Source: Acidiferrum sp963771295 (GTDB lineage: Bacteria; Acidobacteriota; Terriglobia; Acidiferrales; UBA7541). Taken from it: a stretch of 64,000 bases of DNA. The notes under the pieces were generated by a model. It had not been told where the DNA came from. It saw only the letters and a list, made by a program, of their open reading frames with translations, and did no database searches. Where the stretch lies: contig CAVYTB010000010.1 of assembly GCA_963771295.1 (NCBI GenBank), positions 124,001 through 188,000 on the forward strand, in the 5' to 3' direction. How positions within the stretch are numbered: position 1 is the first letter of the stretch; every line of letters begins with the position of its first letter. A program made the position numbers and the translations under genes. Below are positions 45,593-55,530 of the stretch, one piece after another.

Positions 45593-46312
45593 TCACACAT
45601 TGCGGTGGACAGGTTTTTTGTCAGTCACGCTCGGAAGCTGAAACCGATAACCTACGCAGTGCTCTGTCAGGATGAACCGCGGATGCGCCGGGTCTTTCTC
45701 GATTTTCTTTCTTAGTTGGTTTATAACCACCCGAAGGTTCTCGGTTTCTTCTGCGTAATCCGGCCCCCAGACAGCCTGCAGAATTTTCTTAAACGTAAGG
45801 GGCTTGCCTTGCCCAATCACGAGAAGACGCAGGACATCGAATTCTTTGGGAGTCAGGTGAATTCTGTCGCCGCGAACATCAATGGCCCTCTTTTCGACAT
45901 CCACGGTCAACTCGGGAGTGTCGATTTTCGGAAGCGGCTGTTCGGTAGGAGAGCGCCTCAGCGCAGCTCGGACACGGGCTAACAGTTCTCCCATCACGAA
46001 GGGCTTCACTACGTAATCGTCCGCTCCGGAATCCAGTGCATCAATCTTGTCACGTTCCGCGTTGCGGACTGTCACCATGATGATCGGTCCAGCAAAGGAC
46101 AATCGAATCTTGCGGCAAGCTTCAGGTCCGTTCATGTCTGGCAGATTGAAATCCAGGAGAACAAGATCCGGACGCTCTCGCAGAACGCGCTCAATGCCTT
46201 CCTGGCCGTTCTTCGCATCGACGACGTCATAGCCAGCATTCGAGAGGGTTGCTTGCAGGACCCGGCGGATTTGTGGCTCGTCGTCCACCACCAGAATCGT
46301 GGGGTTGTTCAT
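45593..46312 (-). CDS. OmpR/KdpE-type winged-helix response regulator
   Basis: 239 residues. REC domain 5-118 with ILVVDDEPQI, acceptor Asp54 in LVLLDFNLPDMNG, Thr in MVTVRN and Lys in VVKPF. DNA-binding winged helix from about 140: RIHLTPKEFDVLRLLVIGQGKPLTFKKILQAVWG, NLRVVINQLRKKIE, CVGYRF. It resembles KdpE most, but no kdpFABC or kdpD is nearby and no kinase adjoins it, so it is an orphan here. Its stop is 15 bp from the convergent nagB-like stop. Confidence 0.92.
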   Translation of the reverse strand: MNNPTILVVDDEPQIRRVLQATLSNAGYDVVDAKNGQEGIERVLRERPDLVLLDFNLPDMNGPEACRKIRLSFAGPIIMVTVRNAERDKIDALDSGADDYVVKPFVMGELLARVRAALRRSPTEQPLPKIDTPELTVDVEKRAIDVRGDRIHLTPKEFDVLRLLVIGQGKPLTFKKILQAVWGPDYAEETENLRVVINQLRKKIEKDPAHPRFILTEHCVGYRFQLPSVTDKKPVHRNV

Positions 46313-46522
46313 GAAGTTGTCGTCTTCCTATGGGCCCACAACAAAACGGGCGTGGAGTTTCGTCCAACCGTGAACGGGATTCAAAGAGAGTAACGAACAG
46401 GAAGTAAGGAACTGTTCAGGGAGTCCTAAGGAGTTCATAAGGGCAAGCGATTCTGGAGACGCTTTCCGGCAGACCTCTCGCCAGGCATCTATCGAAGATC
46501 TTTCCGCACTACCGTTGCGGTT

Positions 46523-49500
46523 CTAAAAGTCGAGACGTAGCGCCATTTGCCCGGTGCGATTGCCTCCGGCTCCCTGAAGCAGCGCGGATTGCAGGACTCC
46601 AAACGTATTGGGGTTGCTGATGTTGGTCGCCGGCGGCGCGAAATTCGTGTGGTTCAGCACGTTAGTAAAGGACGCCTCAAAGCGCAAACGCAGCCGCTCC
46701 GTGATCTGAAACTGCTTGGCAAGGCCCGCATCCACATCAATCATCCCCGGGCCCTGCAGGATGCCCAAACCACAATTGCCAAACCTTCCCGCACCAGCAG
46801 GGGTCGGGGCGAAGGCATTGATGTTGAAGAAATTCGCGGGATTCTGGTTGGAAGGTATCGGATTTCCCACGCAGTCTGGGCGAGCAATGGCTCCGCCACC
46901 GGATCGAACGATCATGTCGGTATTCGATTGATCGTAGATGGGGCTAATCGTGGGAGTGAGCCACTGTCCAGTCTGGATCGTCATGATGGTGCTTACATCC
47001 CAGCCTTCCAAGGCAGCTTTCAGAAAACTTGACCGTGTGATCTTGAACGGCTGTTGATAAATGCCAGTCACTAGAAGCCGCTGTCGTGGTGTTCCCACCA
47101 CGTTGCCGCGATCATGCCGGGGGTCGAAACGATTGGAAATCTCGATCGCGTAGGGTTCCTCGCCTCCGAAAGCTGTGGGGGCGTCGCTGCCTTGCGCGTC
47201 GCTGATATTTTTGGCCCAGGTGTAGCTCCCTTGAAACGACAAGCCGTGAGAGAGTCTATGCTCCACTTGCGCTTTCATCCCCTGGTAACTTGCATTCCCT
47301 TCACTCTGTGAGGACATCAAGAGAAGCCAGTTTTGATAGGGCGCTCGCGGGTCCACAAATGCCCCAGCTGGCACAGTGTAAGGCGTGGTGCTGGCAGGAA
47401 TTTGATTCAAGTCAACGGTGTAAGGCAAGCGGTACGCGGACATGCCGACATAGCTAACCCGCGCGATGGTGTTAGGGGTAATTTGCCGTTCCACGGTCAG
47501 ATTCCATTGCGCCGATTGCGGATCTCGCCAGTTCGGATCATTTGCCTCTTCAAGGCTGCCTCCACCATAGGTGATAGATGACGCAGCCGGAGCCGTCAGC
47601 GGGAACTGAAACTGGGACGCGCCATTGGAGATGGAATTCACATTGGTAATCAAATCCGACGTGGGGTTGCCGGCATTGTTCCATGACATAGGTCCCAGAG
47701 AGGTCATGGTGAAGATGCCGAAACCGGCGCGTATGACCGTCTTGCTGTCTTTGAACGGCCGGTATGCCACGCTGATTCGCGGGTCGAGATTGCGCAGATA
47801 AAGCTGCCTCAATCCTTGCGTCACACCCGCTTGGCTGGCGGTTTTCACATTGCTGCATGCCAGGGAGGTGTTTCTGCCAGGAACTGAGCAGGCGTTAAAG
47901 GACTCGAGAAATCCGGTGTACTGGTTCTGGAGGTCAGGATTTTTGGCGATGGTCTGCAAAAACTGATTGGGGATGAGGACGCTGTTGGTCTGAGGATCGA
48001 AGCTAGCCAAGTCTCCAATGGTTTCGGTAAAGGGTGGAAGCAGTTCCCAGCGCAAGCCGAAGTTCACCGTCAGATGGCTATTGACCTGCCATGAGTCCTG
48101 ACCATAGACGCCGTATTGTGTCGTGCCCGCGTTGATCTGGGGACAGGTAACGGCGAAGAAAGATTGCTGCGGCAGTCCCAGCAGGAAATCTCCGAAAGAG
48201 TAGTTGGAGAACAGTCCCGGACTGAAGGTGAAGTTTCCATAGTCGTCGGACGGAACGAAAAACATGACCCCGCTATAACTCACCTTGCGAACATCAAAAC
48301 CAAACCGCAGGGTGTGATTTGCGATGATGTGGGTGAGGTTGTCGGTGAACTGCATGCTTTTAGATATCGTGGTTCCGGCCCGATCCTGGCCGATGGACGA
48401 GAAAGTTCCGTCCGAGAAGGTGAATGTCGGGAAGGCGTCTCCGGTTGGATGCTGGGAGATATTTATGCCTTGCAGGCCCAGCTGATTAATCGCAGAACTG
48501 CCCTCAATCGGGAAGCTATCATTTTCATGGAAGTTCGTAAATCCGAAGCGAAACTCGTTCACCAAATTCGGCCGGATCACATAGTTGTAGGAAACCAGGA
48601 GACTACGGTTCTGATCGTGGGCCACAACGTTGGGGAGAAACTGGCCCGCCGGGGCTCCCATCGCGCCCTCGTTGTAAAGCACATTCTTCCAGCTATAGCG
48701 AGCGTAAATCTGCTGCTTCGAGGTGATGATTTGATCAACGCGAAGGTCCCAGCCATTGCTGCTGGAAGGGATAGGAACCAAGGTTTGATAGTTGTATGAG
48801 GGATTGGCCACGTCGAGGTTCGCGTTCGGAAGAGGATAATAGTTCAGAAGGACCTGGGCTACCGGGCTCACGCAGTCCTTGGGGTTGCTGCACGCGCTAC
48901 CGCTCGGAATGATGTTGTTGAGATAGGGCTGACCGGTGAAGGGATCGAGTACAGGGCTGCCTTGTGCGGCCACGAGAGCGCTCAGATCGCCGTTTCTTTC
49001 CGCTTGCGTTGGAACGAGGAGTTGTTGCGGAGCTGATGTGTGTTTGCGATTCCCCTCATAATCGAAGAAGAAGAATGTTTTGTCTTTGCCGGAGTAGAGT
49101 TTCGGAATAGTGACCGGCCCACCGAGGCTGCCGCCAAAAGTATTGAAATGTTTAGGCGCCTGGTCGGTGAAGTTCAGGATTCTGGCATCCAAAGTATTGT
49201 TTTGCAGGTACTCAAACAGGCTGCCGTGCAACTGGTTGGTGCCGCTCTTGGTTGTGAACGTCACATCGCCGATCTGCGCAAACTCCGCATTGTTATTAAA
49301 CGCGGTGACGGTCATCTGCTGAATCCCCTCCGAAGAGGGGTAAGCGTCTTGCAGCGCACCATTTTTCAACACGTTGGCGGTCGAGATTCCGTCGACAGAG
49401 AAGCCCGTCTGCGCTGACGTCGCGCCGGCCACGGCAATATTGCCCTGTGTGTCCTTCACCACGTCCGGAGAAACAGCCAAGGCCGCCAATGGACTGGATG

Positions 49501-50035
49501 ATACGGCCCGCGAATTCAAAGGCAACTGAGTAATGTCGCTATTGAGTTTCGAATCGGCAAGCGTCGCATTTTCGGTGTTCACCAATGCAACCGCTTCGGT
49601 TACTTCGACCGTCTGGTTTTGAGACGCCAAAGCCAGATTCACGTCCAGGCGAAGGTCTTGCCGAGCCGCTAATTCCACGTTGTCGACGATTGCCTTGGCG
49701 AAACCATCCTTCGTCGCGGCCAGAGTGTAGTGCCCCGGCTTGACGTTCTCAAACGAGAAGTTTCCGTGATCATCACTGGTTGCCGGGAAATCAGCATTCT
49801 CATCCACACTATGCAAAATGACTAGTGCCTGCGGGATAAATGAACCTGTCTGGTCCAGCGTTGTGCCGCGAATGCTGCCGAAAGTCGATTGGCCCACGGC
49901 CCATGGCCCGGACAACAGCGTCAGAATCAAGAGTGTCGAAAGTTTGGCTGACAAGGCGGCGCCCCCCTTTTCCAATTTGCGCAAGTCGCGCAAAGCGTTG
50001 GCGAGAAGATAGGGAAACGCACGTAATGAAATCAT
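46523..50035 (-). CDS. Oar-like TonB-dependent receptor
   Basis: 1170 residues from ATG 50035. A basic N-terminus precedes a signal segment (KLSTLLILTLLSGPWAVGQ) at about 31-49. CnaB-like domain 52-135 (GSIRGTTLDQTGSFIPQALVIL ... HYTLAATKDGFAKAIVDNV), plug (LNSRAVSSSPLAALAVSPDVVKD, TSAQTGFSVDGIST, FTTKSGTNQLHGSLFEYLQN), barrel ending GQMALRLDF. The plug differs from the other three (LNSRAV in place of LNGRxF/LNGRSY), marking a separate subfamily. Ligand unknown. Followed by the orphan KdpE-like regulator on the same strand, 210 bp downstream. Confidence 0.91.
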   Translation of the reverse strand: MISLRAFPYLLANALRDLRKLEKGGAALSAKLSTLLILTLLSGPWAVGQSTFGSIRGTTLDQTGSFIPQALVILHSVDENADFPATSDDHGNFSFENVKPGHYTLAATKDGFAKAIVDNVELAARQDLRLDVNLALASQNQTVEVTEAVALVNTENATLADSKLNSDITQLPLNSRAVSSSPLAALAVSPDVVKDTQGNIAVAGATSAQTGFSVDGISTANVLKNGALQDAYPSSEGIQQMTVTAFNNNAEFAQIGDVTFTTKSGTNQLHGSLFEYLQNNTLDARILNFTDQAPKHFNTFGGSLGGPVTIPKLYSGKDKTFFFFDYEGNRKHTSAPQQLLVPTQAERNGDLSALVAAQGSPVLDPFTGQPYLNNIIPSGSACSNPKDCVSPVAQVLLNYYPLPNANLDVANPSYNYQTLVPIPSSSNGWDLRVDQIITSKQQIYARYSWKNVLYNEGAMGAPAGQFLPNVVAHDQNRSLLVSYNYVIRPNLVNEFRFGFTNFHENDSFPIEGSSAINQLGLQGINISQHPTGDAFPTFTFSDGTFSSIGQDRAGTTISKSMQFTDNLTHIIANHTLRFGFDVRKVSYSGVMFFVPSDDYGNFTFSPGLFSNYSFGDFLLGLPQQSFFAVTCPQINAGTTQYGVYGQDSWQVNSHLTVNFGLRWELLPPFTETIGDLASFDPQTNSVLIPNQFLQTIAKNPDLQNQYTGFLESFNACSVPGRNTSLACSNVKTASQAGVTQGLRQLYLRNLDPRISVAYRPFKDSKTVIRAGFGIFTMTSLGPMSWNNAGNPTSDLITNVNSISNGASQFQFPLTAPAASSITYGGGSLEEANDPNWRDPQSAQWNLTVERQITPNTIARVSYVGMSAYRLPYTVDLNQIPASTTPYTVPAGAFVDPRAPYQNWLLLMSSQSEGNASYQGMKAQVEHRLSHGLSFQGSYTWAKNISDAQGSDAPTAFGGEEPYAIEISNRFDPRHDRGNVVGTPRQRLLVTGIYQQPFKITRSSFLKAALEGWDVSTIMTIQTGQWLTPTISPIYDQSNTDMIVRSGGGAIARPDCVGNPIPSNQNPANFFNINAFAPTPAGAGRFGNCGLGILQGPGMIDVDAGLAKQFQITERLRLRFEASFTNVLNHTNFAPPATNISNPNTFGVLQSALLQGAGGNRTGQMALRLDF

Positions 50036-50322
50036 GAAGATTTTCAGAAAAAAATAGATGGGCTGTATATGTTTCTTGAATCGCGCAGCGAACTATTGAT
50101 TACATACATGCGTGTTATTGATTGCTGTTCTCACGGCGCGGTTGGCGGAACTTATGAACTGCGAACGAAGCTTTCAGGAATCACAAGCGTGATTAGTTAT
50201 TTCGAACCGACAACCGCATGGTGACGAGCGCGAATGCGGCGGAGATCGACTCAGGGACTGTCGTGCGGGCTCCGCGCATGGTTCTGTGCGGACGGCGCAG
50301 AAGTGTTAAGCGATCCTGTTGT
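50036..50322. promoter_or_regulatory. Upstream region of the fourth TonB receptor, with direct repeats
   Basis: AT-rich next to the receptor start. TATTGATT occurs at 50094-50101 and again at 50116-50123, 22 bp apart, i.e. two helical turns, which would suit an activator dimer. No convincing -35/-10 pair and no gene. Confidence 0.35.
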
Positions 50323-50362
50323 CGCGGAAGTTGAGGCCTGGCGCGGGCCTCAACTTCTCGCG
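50323..50362 (-). terminator. Long hairpin after the porin gene
   Basis: GAAGTTGAGGCC (50327-50338) pairs perfectly with GGCCTCAACTTC (50346-50357), extended by CGCG/CGCG with one bulge. It lies 15 bp beyond the porin stop on the minus strand. No T-run follows, so it may act as an mRNA 3'-end stabiliser instead. Confidence 0.6.
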
Positions 50363-50376
50363 GCGATTAGTCCCGC

Positions 50377-52314
50377 CTAGAACTTCACCATGATGGCAAT
50401 GGTGCTGACGGCTTGCCCCTTGCGCAAATCAGGTTGCCATGCGGTCCACGCCGTGCTGGGCGTGCTGTACTGCAGCGCGCAAGATGCGGCCACCGCGCCA
50501 CCGGAATTGTCGACGCTGAAGCCTTGCCCCGAGGGCGAGAAATTGGAAACCGCGGAGGTGCTTCCGTTTGTGCAAATGTAGCTTGCAGCGGTTCCAAGGG
50601 ATCCACCCTGGGCCACGGGAGCAACATTGCCACCTGGCGGAGTAATTCCGTAGCGGCCCGACCAATACGGAACGTTGGCGTGGCGATAACCGTTCTCGAA
50701 ACGGAAGGTGATGTATTGCGAAGGCATCCAATCGAAAGTGACGGTGGCGTCCCAGGCTTTGAAAGCGGTTCCGGGAGACGCCGGGAAGTAGGGCGATCCA
50801 GAAACGGCGGTTGCGCCGTTGATGGGTTGCAACAACGTGAGGTAGCGGCCTGGGTTGTCCATCGTGCCGCCGCCGACGGTTAGACCAAACAGGTTTCTGT
50901 GGAACCACAGGCGATTGTAGAGCATCCATCCGGCGAAGGATTGCTTGGGATGACCGTTACTGTTGTTGTGGCAGCTGACCGTGGTGCCAGGCGTGGGTGA
51001 ACCGCCATATTCACATCCCAGGTCACCCGTAAGCGAGAACGCCGCCATGCTCAACCCGGAATTTTCCTGCTGATTGTAGTACCTGACCTCGACGCTGTCG
51101 TCTGTATGAATGCGCGAGCGGCCTGGCACGCCCAGCGTATCGGTGCCCATGCCGTAGTTGTTAGAAACGATCGAAAGCCACGGCTTCGGACGCCACAAAA
51201 TCTGGCCGCCCAAGCCCGGATGGCCGTTGTATCTGGCGTAGGATTGCCAGCCATTGATGATCCACGGCTCAATCTTCAGCTTTTCAGTGGGGAACCACTG
51301 AATCCGCATGCCGTTGAAGAACCACGGGGTATTCGAAGAAACGAAAGACGGCTGATAAGCCCAATTGTCGAAGTTGTAGTAACTGAACAACCCGATGTAG
51401 GACACGAAAATACCCGCGTCGATGTTCAGCCCATGATTCACATTGAAGTGATAGCCGCCCCATGCTTCCGAAAAGTAGCGGTAGGCGTCGTTCAGATTCC
51501 ATTGCCCAACACCGGCGCTCGCGTCATTGCGCGGCGTGGTAGTTGCGAACAACCCATACATTGTCAGGATGCGGCCTCGAACATTGCCAACATGCAAGTC
51601 GCCGCCGAAGCTCAGCTGCTCCAATTGGAATTCGTTATTGCGAAAGCTCTCCGTCGAGCCACCCATGGTGTGGTCTTTTGGCTGGTTGTAATCCAGCATG
51701 AAGTGCGTATCGACTCGGAACTCGGGTGTGAAATATTTCGAATCCCACACGGGATCCTTGGTGCGCGCATTGCCGTTCAGCCAGGTCCAGTCTGCATAAG
51801 CGAATGGAGCGCTCGGAGTAGTCGGGGCTGGTATAGTCTGCGCGTTGTCCTGCGGCCCGACGGCTGGCAGGGCCAAGATACTTGAACTTGATTCCACTTT
51901 GGCGGGCGCTCCCGGTGTGATGTTTGGAGTGGCTACCGCAACGGCGGGCTTCCCCGCAGAAGCCATCGACGCAGTTGGTACAGCCGGGCTCGCAGAGGCC
52001 GGTTGTGCATTCGCGTTACCTGCAGGCGCGGCCGACGAAGCGGCGGCCTTGGCCTCCAACTCCGCAACGCGCTGTTTGAGTTCCACCAGCTGGTCGAGCA
52101 GATATCGCTCGCGCTCTGTCATGGGCGCGGGCGCTTCGACCTTTGCCGGGGCAGTTTTTGCCGGCGGATTGTTCGCACTTGTGTCCGGCTTGGTGCCTGC
52201 CTTGGTGTATGGAGATCCGTCGTCCGCAAAGGAACGGCTCGGAACCGCAGTCATGACGCTTAGTGCAAGGAACAAAACCCAGGGTCGCGTACATCCGTTT
52301 ACGAGTGCTGCCAT
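50377..52314 (-). CDS. Outer-membrane beta-barrel protein with coiled-coil N-terminus (porin-like)
   Basis: 645 residues from ATG 52314, preceded by CAGGAG; the frame extends to 52410 without features. Signal peptide WVLFLALSVMTAVPSRSFADD. A Pro/Ala-rich linker holds a short coiled coil, MTERERYLLDQLVELKQRVAELEAKAA in outline (about 62-88), as in OprO/DcaP-like porins that trimerise through the periplasm. From about 180 the chain is aromatic and beta-rich (FTPEFRVDTHFMLDY, GDLHVGNVRGRILTMYGLF, AWDATVTFDWMPSQYITFRFENGYRH) and ends in IAIMVKF with the terminal Phe. The family is like putative beta-barrel porin-2. Substrate unknown. Divergent from a PAS histidine kinase that may control it. Confidence 0.82.
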   Translation of the reverse strand: MAALVNGCTRPWVLFLALSVMTAVPSRSFADDGSPYTKAGTKPDTSANNPPAKTAPAKVEAPAPMTERERYLLDQLVELKQRVAELEAKAAASSAAPAGNANAQPASASPAVPTASMASAGKPAVAVATPNITPGAPAKVESSSSILALPAVGPQDNAQTIPAPTTPSAPFAYADWTWLNGNARTKDPVWDSKYFTPEFRVDTHFMLDYNQPKDHTMGGSTESFRNNEFQLEQLSFGGDLHVGNVRGRILTMYGLFATTTPRNDASAGVGQWNLNDAYRYFSEAWGGYHFNVNHGLNIDAGIFVSYIGLFSYYNFDNWAYQPSFVSSNTPWFFNGMRIQWFPTEKLKIEPWIINGWQSYARYNGHPGLGGQILWRPKPWLSIVSNNYGMGTDTLGVPGRSRIHTDDSVEVRYYNQQENSGLSMAAFSLTGDLGCEYGGSPTPGTTVSCHNNSNGHPKQSFAGWMLYNRLWFHRNLFGLTVGGGTMDNPGRYLTLLQPINGATAVSGSPYFPASPGTAFKAWDATVTFDWMPSQYITFRFENGYRHANVPYWSGRYGITPPGGNVAPVAQGGSLGTAASYICTNGSTSAVSNFSPSGQGFSVDNSGGAVAASCALQYSTPSTAWTAWQPDLRKGQAVSTIAIMVKF

Positions 52315-52606
52315 CTGAATTCTCCTGAAGTAACCGACAACAAAAACTTTTTCCTGAAGGCCCAAAAAACACGCCCATGCATGCGTCCAGCACAACCGGC
52401 GGAGACGCACGGGTACTCGCCAACGCGAATATCAGGTCACAGTCGCGGCTCTTCCCAAAGTATGGCCAGAGGCATGAGGAAATTGTGAAGATTTTGTCAG
52501 GAGACCCTGAGGAGGACTGGACAGCTCGGTCCACGCCAAAACGAGGTTCTTTCGCCAGCAATGTGACCATGTTAATGTGTCCCCCATACCCCCGGGAGGA
52601 CGCCCA
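52315..52606. promoter_or_regulatory. Divergent control region of porin and PAS histidine kinase
   Basis: 292 bp, no gene. Good ribosome sites at both ends (CAGGAG for the porin, GGGAGGA at 52594-52600 for the kinase). An inverted motif AGGAGACCCTGAGGAGG near 52499 is noted without assigned function. Confidence 0.4.
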
Positions 52607-53719
52607 ATGTCCCGCTCAAGAGTTGCTGCTTTGGCGGAAAATCAGAACCTGACCAGCGATTGGGAATTTCGCGCGTTGGTGGACCAGGCTCCCATCGGCG
52701 TGGCTCTTGAAAGCACACAAGGCGAGATTTTCTACGTGAACCCAGCCTTCTGCCGCATGCTGGGCTACCAGGAAGAAGAGCTACGAAGAATGCGCTGCTC
52801 TGAATTCACTCATCCCGACGATGAGCGCATGGAAGTGGTTCTGTTCGACGAGCTTCGCGAGGGTCGTAGATCGGCCTACCAAGTGGATAAGCGCTTTCGC
52901 CATAAAAACGGCGATTGGGTGTGGGCGCGCGTTTCCATCTCGCTGCTCAAATCGCGCGCCACGGACCCGCCCCTGGTGGTTGGAATTGTCGAAGACATCA
53001 AGGAGAGACGAGTCGCAGAAGAGGAAGTCAGGAGCACGAAAGTGGAACTGGAGCAGCTTGCCGGGCGCCTGCTTCACGCTCAGGAAGAGGAGCGCCTGCG
53101 CATCAGCCGGGAATTGCACGACGACATTGGTCAGAGAATGGTGCTGATGGGCCTGGAGATCGAGCGGCTGAAACAGCAACTCCATGCGGACCACAACACC
53201 GCACTTGCCAAGAAGGCTGCGGATCTAAGTCTGCGCCTCCAGGAGCTGGCCTCGACCATCCACGACATGTGCCGCGACCTGCATTCAACCAAGCTCGACC
53301 ATCTGGGTTTGCGCGCCGCCCTCAGCGAACTTTGCACCAATATCTTTCAACACCGCGAGGTGGCCGTCAGCCTCGAAGTCGATGATCGCGCCGATCGGCT
53401 TCCACAAGAAGTGGCCGGATGCCTCTACCGGGTCGCACAGGAAGCTCTGAACAATGCCTCAAAACACAGCGGCACCAGCAGCGTGCAAGTCTTTGCGCGG
53501 CGAGAGGTTGATATCGTATCGCTGACGGTTCGAGACTCTGGAAAGGGATTTGACTCCTCGACCTTGCGCGACTCGGCTGGCATCGGCCTGGCTTCCATGC
53601 GTGAACGCGTGCGGAGCATCGGCGGCACCCTGGCGATCCAGTCCTCGACTGGCTTGGGCACGGAGGTAATCGCGAAGGTGAGTTGTGTTGCGGCACGGAT
53701 CGCGGCAGCCGGTAGGTAA
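52607..53719 (+). CDS. PAS-domain sensor histidine kinase, NarL/DegS type (HisKA_3)
   Basis: 370 residues from ATG 52607. No membrane segment, so cytoplasmic. PAS/PAC about 20-145 (FRALVDQAPIGVALESTQGEIFYVNPAFCRMLGY, HKNGDWVWARVSISLL, GIVEDIKERR), a coiled-coil linker, HisKA_3 dimerisation domain with phospho-acceptor His171 in ISRELHDDIGQR, then HATPase_c: AQEALNNASKHSG (N-box), DSGKGFD, GIGLASMRERV. Such kinases phosphorylate LuxR/NarL-type regulators; none is adjacent, so the partner is elsewhere. Divergent from the porin gene. Confidence 0.92.
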   Translation: MSRSRVAALAENQNLTSDWEFRALVDQAPIGVALESTQGEIFYVNPAFCRMLGYQEEELRRMRCSEFTHPDDERMEVVLFDELREGRRSAYQVDKRFRHKNGDWVWARVSISLLKSRATDPPLVVGIVEDIKERRVAEEEVRSTKVELEQLAGRLLHAQEEERLRISRELHDDIGQRMVLMGLEIERLKQQLHADHNTALAKKAADLSLRLQELASTIHDMCRDLHSTKLDHLGLRAALSELCTNIFQHREVAVSLEVDDRADRLPQEVAGCLYRVAQEALNNASKHSGTSSVQVFARREVDIVSLTVRDSGKGFDSSTLRDSAGIGLASMRERVRSIGGTLAIQSSTGLGTEVIAKVSCVAARIAAAGR

Positions 53720-54220
53720 ACCTCGAGGCCGAATTCGCGGCTCGGCTTCTCGCTTGCACACTTCTGGAAGGTTTTTTCAGACTGTGAACCAAGGCCCAAC
53801 AGCAGCGCAGTGGATGCTGAAGACCCTTGCGCGCCATGTGCCCTGGTTCATTGAAGTTAACTACGTTCACGGACGTCGGATTTCGGGACTGGCTTGGCAT
53901 CAAATATGCTCTCGGGTTTCTTGCGGGCTACTCGGTCGGATGCTCGAATCCCCAGCCACCGAGGGAAAAAGGAAAGGCCTGAGATTTGCCAGCTCTGCTA
54001 TCGTTAGCCCGCACCACCCTGTTTGTTGGTATCGCAATCGAAGTACAGCTTTAATAGCGCTCGGCGCCCACATTCCACCTCTCCTCCCTTGGCCCGTCCT
54101 CGTTTCGCGCGTTTCGCATAGAATTTGTTGACCAACGCTTACCCCAATAGGCAGACGCTTGTCTGAAATCACGGTTGCTGACAACATGCGTACGCTAGTC
54201 AATAGCGCCAACGAGGAATC
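53720..54220. other. 501-bp region with no supported gene
   Basis: The open frames here have no recognisable content. An imperfect inverted repeat, TGAACCAAGGC (53785-53795) and GCCCTGGTTCA (53840-53850), one mismatch in eleven, could form a long-looped hairpin; nothing marks it as an RNA gene. GAGGA at 54213-54217 serves the next gene. Confidence 0.4.
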
Positions 54221-54973
54221 ATGAATCAGATTGATCTAAAGGGACGCAAAGCAGTCGTCACGGGAGCAGCGCAAGGCATTGGCTTCGCCATTGCCTCTCG
54301 TTTGCTGGCATCGGGTGCGGCAGTTTCGCTATGGGACCGCGATGAAGTTCTGTTGAACAAGGCACAAACCGATCTCGGCGGTCGAGGCGACGTGTCGATC
54401 GAAGTTGTGGACGTGTCCTCCGCTGAAAGCGTGAAAAAGGCCGCCAAGTCCGCGTTGGAAAAACACGGCCGCATCGACATCCTTGTCGCCAATGCCGGTA
54501 TCGCGGGTCCAAACCTCAAATCCTGGGAGTATCCGCTGGAGGACTGGAAACAGGTGATCGACATTAATTTAACGGGTGTTTTTCTGTGCTGCAGCGCAAT
54601 CATCCCGCATATGTTGACGCAAGACTACGGTCGCATTGTGAATATTGCTTCCATTGCAGGCAAAGAAGGCAATCCGAACGCCTCGGCTTACAGCGCTTCG
54701 AAGGCCGGAGTGATCGCGTTCACGAAATCATTGGCAAAAGAAACCGCCAACAAGAACATCGCCGTGAATTGCGTCACTCCCGCGGCAGCGCGCACTCGCC
54801 TATTCGAACAAATGAGTCAGGAGCATATTGATTTCATGCTGTCGCGCATTCCGCGCGGACGCTTTCTGGAACTGAATGAAGTGAGTTCCATGGTCGCGTG
54901 GCTTGTCTCTGAAGAAAACTCCTTCACCACTGGCGCTGCCTTCGATCTCAGCGGCGGACGAGCAACCTACTGA
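54221..54973 (+). CDS. SDR-family oxidoreductase (FabG-like)
   Basis: 250 residues, ATG 54221 with GAGGA upstream. Classical SDR: TGAAQGIGFAIA (13-24), acidic Asp39 (SLWDRDE) suggesting NAD preference, NAGIAG, and the catalytic Ser143-Tyr157-Lys161 region (NIASIAGKEGNPNASAYSASKAG). C-terminal substrate loop TPAAARTRLFEQM and GAAFDLSGGRATY. The closest described types are 3-oxoacyl-ACP reductase and 2-keto-3-deoxy-sugar dehydrogenases. There is no operon partner to decide the substrate. Confidence 0.88.
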   Translation: MNQIDLKGRKAVVTGAAQGIGFAIASRLLASGAAVSLWDRDEVLLNKAQTDLGGRGDVSIEVVDVSSAESVKKAAKSALEKHGRIDILVANAGIAGPNLKSWEYPLEDWKQVIDINLTGVFLCCSAIIPHMLTQDYGRIVNIASIAGKEGNPNASAYSASKAGVIAFTKSLAKETANKNIAVNCVTPAAARTRLFEQMSQEHIDFMLSRIPRGRFLELNEVSSMVAWLVSEENSFTTGAAFDLSGGRATY

Positions 54974-55036
54974 AAGCCCCGGTGAAATCCAAAATTGTCA
55001 ACATCTGCGTGGCGAGTTCTTACGTGCTTCGCAGTC

Positions 55037-55530
55037 CTAAGCGATCAACTCTGCCAAGATCTTTTTCTCCGTGTTCGAGGACCCTGTTGATTCGACTGGA
55101 GTGGGCGGCTCTAGAGTAATGGTTAGAGGATCGGAAGCCGGCGGCGACGCGGGCTCCGGTATTGGCGCGGATGCTGCTACGGCCTTTGCTTCGGTTCGCA
55201 CGCGCTTCTGTTTCTTGCTTACCGCTTTGCGCGCGGGCTTGACCCGGGCGGCATCTCGCAATTCTTTGAAGCTTAATTGTAGTAGCGTTTCCAAACGCCG
55301 AAGGTCCGGTGCCGCATGCACTTCTCCGCTGAAACCGAAATACGCCGTGCCGTTGTACGTCAGGATCGCGCAGTTGAGCGTCATCTCGCCGCCAATCGGA
55401 ACATAGGGATAGCAGTGCAGCATTTTGTGGCCCAGCAAATAGAGTGGATGCTGCGGTCCCGGCACGTTGGTACAAACCATGTTAAATGGCGTGTACTGCA
55501 ACCGGTTCAGGATTTGACCGCCCGCCGCGA
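55037..55530 (-). pseudogene. WS/DGAT wax-ester synthase/acyltransferase, N-terminally truncated
   Basis: Minus-strand coding from about 55530 to the stop at 55037 matches only the C-terminal end of wax ester synthase/diacylglycerol acyltransferases: FNMVCTNVPGPQHPLYLLGHKML, CYPYVPIGGEMTLNCAILTYNG, YFGFSGEVHAAPDLRRLETLL, then a Lys/Ala/Pro-rich tail. The acyltransferase half with its HHxxxDG motif, some 270 residues or more, is missing. The open frame runs on to 55834, but above about 55530 the DNA instead reads sensibly on the plus strand as another gene. A deletion that removed the 5' ends of two head-to-head genes explains this best. Confidence 0.78.

Noticed and set aside
45593..46312. 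KdpE potassium regulator
   Set aside because: The resemblance is to the domain family only; there is no kdp operon or KdpD nearby.
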